From Pseudomonas viridiflava (GTDB taxonomy: Bacteria; Pseudomonadota; Gammaproteobacteria; Pseudomonadales; Pseudomonadaceae): a DNA stretch of 64,000 bases. Positions within the stretch are counted from its first letter, which is position 1. Every line of letters begins with the position of its first letter. Shown here piece by piece: positions 51,421 through 57,275 of the stretch. The position numbers and the translations under genes were made by a program. The notes under the pieces are model-generated. The model worked only from the letters and a program-made list of their open reading frames with translations, was not told the origin of the DNA and made no database searches. The stretch spans positions 372,001 through 436,000 of the forward strand of contig NZ_UUON01000048.1 in NCBI RefSeq assembly GCF_900590885.1. Reading direction: 5' to 3'.

Positions 51421-51639
51421 CTACATCTTTCCACTCTGCTTGAGGCGCGCCAAGCCCTGTTTGATATGCCCGGCGTTCTCGCCGATCGTCGCCAGGGCAC
51501 CTCGGATATTTTCGTCCACGAACGCACCGCCATTTCGGTTGGCCCACAGTGACAACTCCATGATGGCCGCCTCTAATGCGAGCTGGTTCTCATAGATGCG
51601 TTCAAGGGTGTCGGGTAGCGAGTATTCCTGGTGTGACAT
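51421..51639 (-). CDS. Duplicated 72-aa hypothetical protein, copy A
   Basis: Start at ATG 51639 with GAGCT context; 72 aa (SLPDTLERIYENQLALEAAI, ENAGHIKQGLARLKQ). Helical. About 75% identical to copy B at 53,377-53,595, which keeps both ends best. Likely derived from block duplication; function unknown. Confidence 0.65.
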   Translation of the reverse strand: MSHQEYSLPDTLERIYENQLALEAAIMELSLWANRNGGAFVDENIRGALATIGENAGHIKQGLARLKQSGKM

Positions 51640-51741
51640 AGCTCTTGCTCCAGTCGTTGAGCTGGAAGCGTAGCCCACCGCCACACTAGAGAGTTGGCAA
51701 ACACCAGGCAAAGAAAAGCCCGCGATGGGGAAGGCGGGCTT
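51421..51741. repeat. Block duplication, copy A (partner 53,377-53,693)
   Basis: The 72-aa gene and about 100 bp upstream, including an AGCCCGC/GCGGGCT hairpin preceded by GCAAAGAAAAG, recur in the same orientation at 53,377-53,693. Either an internal duplication or two layered prophage arms. Confidence 0.6.
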
Positions 51742-51811
51742 AAAGGGATTTTCACTAGGAGCTGGGGTAACCATAGGTCCTCTACTGTGAAAAGGTTGTG
51801 AAAGGTGGTGT

Positions 51812-52135
51812 TCAGTAGGAAGTAGCGATTGCCTTAGCCAGTTGCATGTCAGACATCAGTGGCGAGCTGTAGGTTGAGCGATAGTACCTAGATGCTTGCT
51901 CAAACTGAGCGCCACGAATCTCGCCTTCTGATCCGATGAACGCAAGGGCGTCAGCCTTTGCAGGCTTGAAGTTTTTCACGGCCGCCGCTGAAAGCCCAGT
52001 GGTTGCGGAAAGGATCAGGGTTGGGGCTAACGTTATCATGAACATCGATTTTTCATAGGAATGGTCGGTCCTCTCAGTAGCATGAGCGCCGATCGATAGC
52101 ATTAGTGCAGCTACCAAGGTCTTCCACGAGTCCAT
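51812..52135 (-). CDS. DUF2388 exported protein
   Basis: Start at ATG 52135 (MDSWKTLVAALMLSIGAHAT), 107 aa with a probable signal peptide. KADALAFIGSEGEIRGAQFE and SDMQLAKAI are the DUF2388 hallmarks, a family found almost only in Pseudomonas. Chromosomal copies often occur in pairs; here it is prophage-borne cargo. Function unknown. Confidence 0.75.
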   Translation of the reverse strand: MDSWKTLVAALMLSIGAHATERTDHSYEKSMFMITLAPTLILSATTGLSAAAVKNFKPAKADALAFIGSEGEIRGAQFEQASRYYRSTYSSPLMSDMQLAKAIATSY

Positions 52136-52201
52136 TCTTCGAAGCATCCATTGCGATCAGAGGGCGGCACCATAGCAGAGGAGGGAATCGCCAGATACAA
52201 G

Positions 52202-52229
52202 AAGCCCGGCGCTGGGCCGGGCTTTTTTG
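52202..52229 (-). terminator. Hairpin between two minus-strand accessory genes
   Basis: AAGCCCGGC-GCTGG-GCCGGGCTT lies just past the 52,247 stop. The better T-tract is on the plus strand, so it may act in both directions. Confidence 0.55.
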
Positions 52230-52246
52230 TATAGCTCAAGACGGTA

Positions 52247-52555
52247 TTAATCACCCGACGCATCAAACCAGTAATCATCGAAAAAATCGGGACCATCGTC
52301 GACTTTTTCGCTGACTAGGGCTCTAGACCGTGCGGCGTCTAGCACTTTCCAGAACTGTTCCTTCGTACAAGAGGAAATATCCGCTGCCAAGAGATTCCAG
52401 GCTGGGTAGCCCAAGCTCCTAGCAACTGAGTTTTGATATTGGGTGAGTGACAGGCTTCTGTCAGACTCTTTGTGCAGGGTCTTAATGGAGCGTTTGAGTT
52501 CGTCGATGAATTCGTTGCGGGTATTGGCTTCAAGCAGGTGGGCGACACTATTCAT
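52247..52555 (-). CDS. Hypothetical accessory protein
   Basis: 102 aa (MNSVAHLLEANTRNEFIDEL), acidic C-terminus (DGPDFFDDYWFDASGD). The middle RSLSLTQYQNSVARSLGYPA resembles the glyoxalase-superfamily-like or plasmid-borne helical proteins but I cannot assign it. It is preceded by GGAG-like sequence and followed by a hairpin. Confidence 0.55.
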   Translation of the reverse strand: MNSVAHLLEANTRNEFIDELKRSIKTLHKESDRSLSLTQYQNSVARSLGYPAWNLLAADISSCTKEQFWKVLDAARSRALVSEKVDDGPDFFDDYWFDASGD

Positions 52556-52719
52556 ACATAACTCCGAGGTTATTAGCTAGACGTCCGCAATCAAAGCATT
52601 CCAAGGGTTATGAGAGTCTGGGGTAGGGTCGGATGCGTTAGCTTTGCCATTGCGGACAGCAGGCTTTCCGGGAGCGCGCATCGATCATATCCCACAACTA
52701 TGAGGTGTGGAAGGGGCGG

Positions 52720-52862
52720 GACAAGAGGCCCGTCGAGCCCGACTTGCCCCCGCGCATGCTCAACGAATTATCGCCATCACCGACGCCGGCGACCAAGGAT
52801 TGATTGCGCTGAAGGCGTGCCAGGCCTATGTGAAAGATCTGGCACAGAAGGACCTAAGGTAA
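52720..52862 (+). pseudogene. Spanin-like (Rz) C-terminal remnant, copy 1
   Basis: An in-frame piece without a start reads AHAQRIIAITDAGDQGLIAL and KACQAYVKDL before a TAA, like the C-terminal end of P2/pyocin-type Rz proteins. It is on the opposite strand to its neighbours. A more decayed copy is at 54,190. Family similarity is tentative. Confidence 0.45.
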
Positions 52863-52863
52863 C

Positions 52864-53157
52864 TCAGGTGAACTCTGGCAAGTTTTCCAAGTTATCACGC
52901 TTGGTGCTGTTTCTATTGGTGGTCAAAAATGTACCATCAATAACATGAACGTCAGCGCCAACTCTCCATTTTCCTTCAGAAGTTACTGTTCTTGTTTGGA
53001 AAGTTGCTTTATTTAGTCTGATCAGGTCCGCGACAAAGGCCCGTGATACAACTCTGTCAGGACCAATCTCGCCTGGTTTTTCTTCATTGACTCGGAGCCA
53101 TTCGATGTGTTCGCGACTTGTAGAGTATTTGACAGCTGTGATACAGAAGTCCGCCAT
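52864..53157 (-). CDS. DUF3892 protein
   Basis: Start at ATG 53157 (MADFCITAVKYSTSREHIEW), 97 aa. The opening I-T-A-V-x-Y, the VSRAFVADLIRLNKATFQTR segment and the DVHVIDGTFLTTN end fit DUF3892, small proteins frequent in mobile elements. Function unknown. Confidence 0.68.
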   Translation of the reverse strand: MADFCITAVKYSTSREHIEWLRVNEEKPGEIGPDRVVSRAFVADLIRLNKATFQTRTVTSEGKWRVGADVHVIDGTFLTTNRNSTKRDNLENLPEFT

Positions 53158-53376
53158 GGTCATTCCCTATGTTGATGGCTAAATGCCTCTCATAGAATGG
53201 GGTAGCCCGCCGGCGCTTGCAAGCCATCGCTATAGGCGAAATTCTCGTACCAATTTTTGTACCAATCTGGCGTTTTTTATAGGGCATTTAGAGGCTTCAA
53301 TGCCCCCTGAAGCCCTTAAAAATCCCCAGACCAAAGACACCTCTGATTCCTCGCTCACAATGTTCTCCGGGGTTTG

Positions 53377-53595
53377 CTACGCGCCAGGCTTTTGCTTCAG
53401 CCGTGCGAGACCCTGTTTGATGTGCCCAGCGTTCTCGCCAATTACCTCGAGGGCACCACGCACGTTCTCACCTACGTTTGAGGTTTCGCTGTCCTCTGCC
53501 CACAGAGTTAACTCCATGATGGCTGCCTCCAAGGCGAGCTGGTTCTCGTAGATACGTTCCAGGATATCAGGAAGGGAGTACTCAGGATGTGGCAT
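53377..53595 (-). CDS. Duplicated 72-aa hypothetical protein, copy B
   Basis: Start at ATG 53595 (MPHPEYSLPDILERIYENQL), 72 aa, paralogue of copy A; the middle (ELTLWAEDSETSNVGENVRG) is the divergent part. It shows the same upstream hairpin as copy A. Confidence 0.65.
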   Translation of the reverse strand: MPHPEYSLPDILERIYENQLALEAAIMELTLWAEDSETSNVGENVRGALEVIGENAGHIKQGLARLKQKPGA

Positions 53596-53693
53596 GGCTT
53601 TGTCTCCAGTTGGTGGCACGGAGAGCGTAGACCAGGGTAATGGGGCGGTTGAGAATCGCAGGCAAAGAAAAGCCCGCGATAGGGAGGCGGGCT
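53377..53693. repeat. Block duplication, copy B (partner 51,421-51,741)
   Basis: Same orientation as copy A. The hairpin arms AGCCCGC (53671-53677) and GCGGGCT (53687-53693) match those of copy A. Confidence 0.6.
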
Positions 53694-53752
53694 GAAAGGG
53701 ATATGAGGAGGACGTGATCGGTGCGTCCGCTGCAATGACCTTGCGTGTAAAG

Positions 53753-54097
53753 TCATTTGAGTATGTAAATCCTAGGCTGCTGGCCTTGAGTTACTGGCGT
53801 GCAGGTCGACGCGCGTCTTTGAGAGCCACTCTTTTTTTCAGGAGTGACCGAGGAGGATAGTCTTTTCGGCAAACTCAGCAGTGTTGGGTAGCTCCATTGG
53901 CTCTCTAGCCATTCGTCATATCTCCAAATGCTGTACATGATTCGTCCGTCGATTTTCGACCAGATGTTATTAGGGATTGCATTGCGCTCACGCTTTCGTT
54001 GCAGGGCTTTCGAAGTGGTGCCCAACAGTTCGGCCATCCGCTTTTCTGTGACCTTGTCGTGGGCCGACCCATTTCCCAGTTTTTCGGCTGTTGCCAT
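53753..54097 (-). CDS. Excisionase-like / phage DNA-binding protein
   Basis: 114 aa. VTEKRMAELLGTTSKALQRK and GRIMYSIWRYDEWLE form a small helix-turn-helix unit of the kind found beside integrases in Pseudomonas prophages. The C-terminal 45 residues are basic and disordered. This is the third Xis-like gene of the element; its integrase partner is not present nearby. Confidence 0.62.
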   Translation of the reverse strand: MATAEKLGNGSAHDKVTEKRMAELLGTTSKALQRKRERNAIPNNIWSKIDGRIMYSIWRYDEWLESQWSYPTLLSLPKRLSSSVTPEKKSGSQRRASTCTPVTQGQQPRIYILK

Positions 54098-54189
54098 GGT
54101 GATGCTCCTCGCCGCTGTACGGCTTTCTCTTCTAAATCCAAAAGCCTGCAGGTGAAGTGCGCGTTTCGCGATCGGATTCTTTAGAACTG

Positions 54190-54320
54190 CTCATGAAGGC
54201 CATTGAGTCGGGCCTCTCCAGCGCATGCTCAAAGAATTATCGCCATCAACGAAGGCGGCGTCCAAGGACTGATGCGCTGAGAGCGTGTCAGGCGTATGTC
54301 AGAGAAATATCAAAATAGGG
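54190..54320 (+). pseudogene. Spanin-like (Rz) remnant, copy 2, with internal stop
   Basis: GCGCATGCTCAA and GAATTATCGCCATCA are shared with 52,752-52,780, roughly 80% identity over 90 bp. Here a TGA interrupts the frame after GLMR. The order 72-aa gene then spanin remnant occurs twice, which supports block duplication or serial prophage insertion. Confidence 0.45.
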
Positions 54321-54353
54321 ATTTTGTTCTGTCGGCAGGACGACGGAGAGGGG

Positions 54354-54848
54354 TTAGCAAGCTGGTTTGACTGTCAAATGCCCGAACATTGCCATGTAGT
54401 CATTAGGGCCATCAAGGTCGGAAGCATTAAAATCCCGTGACCAATGAGCGAGCCAGTTTTCAAGGTCTTCAACGTCGTACTCATGAGTTGCGACGCCAAC
54501 CATAATGTCGACAAATTCGTCGCTGGGTGCGGTCAGCTCGTAACCATTCAGCAGGAGAAAAATATACCCAGCTGCTGCTGCGGTTCGCTTATTTGCGTTT
54601 GCAAAGCAGTGGTTTTTGATAAGACTTTCCATAAGGACAGCGGCAAGACAGAACATGTCGTTTGTCTGTTCGTAGTACCTATGAGTCGCAGGTCTTGCCT
54701 GGGAGGAGTGGAGGAGTTCTACACTGAGGACACCGATCGGCTCCGCTGGTGTTTGCGCTAAAATCAAACGTTTGTTGATCCAAATAAGAGCGTCTGGAGT
54801 GAGATAGCGAATCCCCTCCAGATGCTCGCTTAGCGCAGAAGGCTCCAT
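54354..54848 (-). CDS. doc: Doc/Fic-family toxin
   Basis: Start at ATG 54848 (a GTG at 54857 is an alternative), 164 aa. The Fic motif HCFANANKRT (from H80) with AAAAGYIFLLLNGYEL is characteristic of Doc. Doc proteins phosphorylate elongation factor Tu and stop translation; they are slightly shorter on average (about 126 aa). The upstream gene, 12 bases away, should encode the antitoxin. Probable role: keeping the prophage in the population or abortive infection. Confidence 0.83.
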   Translation of the reverse strand: MEPSALSEHLEGIRYLTPDALIWINKRLILAQTPAEPIGVLSVELLHSSQARPATHRYYEQTNDMFCLAAVLMESLIKNHCFANANKRTAAAAGYIFLLLNGYELTAPSDEFVDIMVGVATHEYDVEDLENWLAHWSRDFNASDLDGPNDYMAMFGHLTVKPAC

Positions 54849-54860
54849 TGTCGGCACAAA

Positions 54861-55031
54861 TTACACCTTCGCGAGAGCCTCAAATGCCTTTTCATAGCGA
54901 AGGAATGCTGTGCAGAAGGCCTTTTCGATTTGAGCCTGGTATACGCCTTCAGCCGAACGTGGTTCCGCCACGCGCGATTTGTCACGCTGCGGGATGTAGA
55001 TGCGGTCGGTTTTTTTCAGTGCGTGTCCCAC
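54861..55031 (-). CDS. Putative antitoxin of the Doc module, 56 aa
   Basis: GTG 55031 with a strong GAGGAG site gives GHALKKTDRIYIPQRDKSRV and a C-terminal helix FCTAFLRYEKAFEALAKV. It is not an obvious Phd sequence. The helix at its end could occupy the toxin cleft. The start precedes palindromes at 55,099-55,131 that may be autoregulatory operators. Confidence 0.6.
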   Translation of the reverse strand: MGHALKKTDRIYIPQRDKSRVAEPRSAEGVYQAQIEKAFCTAFLRYEKAFEALAKV

Positions 55032-55098
55032 GGTTTTCTCCTCGTCCCGGCGGTGCCGGGGAATGCCATAACTGGTCTAGAAATGGTCTTCATGCCCC

Positions 55099-55131
55099 GT
55101 AAAACGTAATTTACGGTCCACTTAAAGTGGA
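55099..55131. promoter_or_regulatory. Candidate operator palindromes upstream of the toxin-antitoxin genes
   Basis: TCCACTT-A-AAGTGGA (55117-55131) is a perfect palindrome, and CGTAAA/TTTACG arms lie just before it. Antitoxins of this type usually bind such sites to repress their own operon. Confidence 0.45.
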
Positions 55132-55446
55132 TGGCGATTCTTCATATGTCAACGCATGAAGTCAATGAAAAATAGCTATCGGAAAGCCCGTTCGTCATTT
55201 GGTTGCCCTTCACACAGTGTGTATCGACCGAAATTTCGGTATCTGAACGCTCTGTCGAGACCATTCATAAAATCAGACAGCAATCTCGCTAAGCAGTTCG
55301 GAAAATTGACCACCTGATCAGGATGCGGCCGAGAATCGCTGCAAAAACCTGTCTAAAACTGCCTCGACCCACGCACTCACTGGTGTGCGACCCTCTCCAG
55401 CTTATACTGCTGCAGTACAAGTTGGCAGGGATGAGCTTCTGTATCA
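55132..55446. other. Non-coding stretch between TA module and membrane pair
   Basis: No gene with a ribosome site is seen on either strand. It is AT-richer than the phage average and has a CACACAGTGTG inverted repeat near 55,211. It probably holds the TA promoter and the end of the membrane-pair transcript. Confidence 0.45.
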
Positions 55447-55914
55447 CTAAGGACTAGGCCTCGTGGAGGTGGTAGAAGGCGGTACAGGAACTGGCAATTC
55501 TTTCATATTGCTAACCAGCGCCGAATTGATCGCTGTTTTGGTGATTTCCTTGAAGGCATCTTGTGTGACGGTCCAAGCGACACCTCCGACCAAGACAGCG
55601 GCAGCAAATAAAATGACCGATAATTTTGACAATACGGAAATCTTGTTCTGGACGCCTCGGAGCGAGTCATCCAATTTGTCTATTTTTAGATCTGTTTTTT
55701 CATCAGCCTTCGAATGGCGCTGCTCTATTTTTTCGAGCTGAGCACCGAGTGCTTTAAGCTGAGTCTCTATCGCGCCGCTACTTTTCTGAAGCTCCATAAT
55801 CATTTGCAGCGTGAAGCTATGGTCGTGACCGCCATATGCCCCCGGAGTTGAGGAAGGCAACGTGCTCGGTGTACTTGATGCCTGGCTTGTTGATCCTGGA
55901 GTCCTACCGCCCAT
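55447..55914 (-). CDS. Coiled-coil, single-pass membrane protein of unknown function
   Basis: 155 aa. Ser/Thr/Pro-rich N-terminus (1-30), coiled coil (about 38-90), then one membrane segment LSVILFAAAVLVGGVAW (about 96-112) and a short amphipathic tail ending in a proline-rich stretch. It starts one base after the stop of the 86-aa gene. The pair has the look of a sensor plus membrane effector, but I recognise neither. Confidence 0.6.
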   Translation of the reverse strand: MGGRTPGSTSQASSTPSTLPSSTPGAYGGHDHSFTLQMIMELQKSSGAIETQLKALGAQLEKIEQRHSKADEKTDLKIDKLDDSLRGVQNKISVLSKLSVILFAAAVLVGGVAWTVTQDAFKEITKTAINSALVSNMKELPVPVPPSTTSTRPSP

Positions 55915-55915
55915 A

Positions 55916-56176
55916 TCAGCCTCCCCAGTTCTTGGTCATCCATTCCCAAGTATCAGGGGTGGTACGACCGTAGTAGGAACTCACTGAGACGACAATTGCG
56001 TTGCCTACGCTTCCGTCGCTGATACCGATCGTGTCACTCAGCGCTTGGGTTGTGCCAGTAAACGCTACAAGAAGCTCGCCTTCCGGCAGCCTGAATGACG
56101 ATAGCCCGAGAGATTTTATCTTCTCAGTTAAGAGTGTTGTGTGGGCCTGCGTAGGGATGATGACGAAAATCGACAT
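55916..56176 (-). CDS. Small hypothetical partner of the membrane protein
   Basis: Start at ATG 56176 (AAGGAA upstream), 86 aa: MSIFVIIPTQAHTTLLTEKI, then GELLVAFTGTTQALSDTIGI and SSYYGRTTPDTWEWMTKNW. Alternating strands and helices suggest a compact alpha/beta fold. I recall similar proteins at the ends of Pseudomonas islands. It lies 187 bp from the attachment site, a cargo position. Confidence 0.6.
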   Translation of the reverse strand: MSIFVIIPTQAHTTLLTEKIKSLGLSSFRLPEGELLVAFTGTTQALSDTIGISDGSVGNAIVVSVSSYYGRTTPDTWEWMTKNWGG

Positions 56177-56310
56177 TTCTTTCCTTATCGCTCTGTCGGA
56201 ACGAACTATATGCGGGCTGAGTGTAGCTCTATCAAGGGCCAGGGGCACATTGAGCTTTTTAAGAGCTGTCATTAGGCTGGCATAACCGAGCCAATCCGAC
56301 CCTTTCAGGC

Positions 56311-56346
56311 ACAAAAAAGGCACCCGCGGTATTCGCTAAGTGCCTG
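56311..56346 (-). terminator. Terminator of ssrA supplied by the prophage
   Basis: On the minus strand, AGGCAC and GTGCCT arms with a 16-base loop run into TTTTTTG, 17 bases past the tmRNA 3' end. It lies inside the prophage, so the phage replaced the host terminator. Confidence 0.65.
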
Positions 56347-56362
56347 ATTTGTATAGCTTGTT

Positions 56363-56388
56363 TGGTGGAGCCGGGGGGATTTGAACCC
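56363..56388. repeat. Prophage right attachment site within ssrA
   Basis: The last 26 bases of tmRNA, identical to 15,134-15,159. Integration keeps the gene intact. Confidence 0.9.
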
Positions 56389-56759
56389 CCGTCCGCCAGT
56401 ACTCCGCTGTCGGTACTACATGCGTAGCCGTATCTATTAAGTTAACCCTCAGCGACCCGAAGGGCAGGGTGCTTTGGGCGAGTTGTGTAAGTTTTAGCCG
56501 CTTCGTCCACAACGTACTGCACGGCGATTCTGTTCTATATGACAATCACTTTGGGTTTACAGACATCCCCTGGTGATTGCTGGACCCGAAGGTACCAGAA
56601 GCTCAGGGCTAAGGCTGCTTACGCAGCGAGAGCGAATTCCTGGCCGTAGTTTTCGTCATTGGCAACTATAAGAAGTTGCAACAGTGGATTTACGAGTTCT
56701 GTTACCAACTCGGCATGCACCTAAAGTTTCGCGACCGGCGTCGAATCCTAAACGGCCCC
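56363..56759 (-). ncRNA. ssrA: Transfer-messenger RNA (tmRNA)
   Basis: The 5' end is GGGGCCGTTTAGGATTCGAC and the 3' end ...GGCTCCACCA, which pair as the tRNA-like domain. The tag reading frame (56663 down to 56619) decodes as ANDENYGQEFALAA and stop, the Pseudomonas tag. With SmpB, encoded about 6.5 kb away, it rescues stalled ribosomes and marks unfinished proteins for proteolysis. Its 3' end is the attachment site of the prophage and, before that, of the defence island. Confidence 0.97.
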
Positions 56760-56763
56760 GTGC

Positions 56764-56794
56764 TTGTAACTCGTTGTTTCTTAGTGAGTGACAA
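56764..56794 (-). promoter_or_regulatory. Possible ssrA promoter
   Basis: TTGTCA (-35, 56789-56794) and TTACAA (-10 region, 56764-56769) lie just before the tmRNA 5' end. The 19-base spacing is long, so this is tentative. Confidence 0.35.
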
Positions 56795-56826
56795 GCCTGT
56801 GCAGTGTACGCCAAACGGTCACGGAA

Positions 56827-56846
56827 GGCCAACCCGAAGGTTGGCC
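56827..56846 (-). terminator. Hairpin after the small periplasmic protein gene
   Basis: GGCCAACC-CGAA-GGTTGGCC, a perfect 8-bp stem with a stable tetraloop (TTCG on the minus strand), 17 bases beyond the stop. T-tract poor. Confidence 0.6.
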
Positions 56847-56862
56847 CTGCGCGACTGAGGGC

Positions 56863-57141
56863 CTATTGGCCGCCTTTTTCGCTGTTTTGCAGGTCTTGCA
56901 GGGCCTTGGAGGTGATCTCGATGCACTTCTTGTCATCACCGGCGGCGTGCGCGGCCTTGGCTTGGGACACTGCGGTGTCTATTTCGCCGCTTTTGCCACT
57001 GGTGTCGGTGGCGAGCAGGGCTTTGCCGTTGTTGATCTTGTCCAGGTTGATTTTGCACAGGTCTGGCTCGCCAGCGGCAAAAACAGGGGAGGCCAGCATC
57101 GCAGCGGTAATGAACAAGCCAGCAAGAGCGGAACGCTTCAT
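56863..57141 (-). CDS. Small periplasmic protein of unknown function
   Basis: 92 aa with a signal peptide ending SPVFA. The mature part has two cysteines (DLCKINL, KKCIEIT) and is helical and lysine-rich. AAGGAGATACCCT precedes the ATG. Common beside ssrA in fluorescent pseudomonads; role unknown. Confidence 0.72.
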   Translation of the reverse strand: MKRSALAGLFITAAMLASPVFAAGEPDLCKINLDKINNGKALLATDTSGKSGEIDTAVSQAKAAHAAGDDKKCIEITSKALQDLQNSEKGGQ

Positions 57142-57275
57142 AGGGTATCTCCTTGCGCAAAAGGGCTCGACGCTGCTGGCGTAAAGGCTGCCAGCGACAT
57201 CACTGTTGAGCCTCGTTCGTCGAGGCCTATGCAGATGACTACGCCGGTGCGCAGGGGTTCGTTTTTTTTGCTGGC

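Larger units (their letters stand above)
15134..56388. mobile_element. Prophage integrated at ssrA: lambda-type head, contractile Mu-like tail
   Basis: The 26-bp direct repeats bound about 41.2 kb with a full set of phage modules: integrase, repressor/Cro, replication, lysis, packaging, head, sheath and tube, Mu-like baseplate, fibre and endolysin. No essential structural gene looks frameshifted, so it may be inducible. The tail sheath shows myovirus morphology. Cargo includes a HEPN/Toprim protein, an Acb2/Tad1-like sponge, a Doc toxin-antitoxin pair and an unknown membrane pair. Confidence 0.93.
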
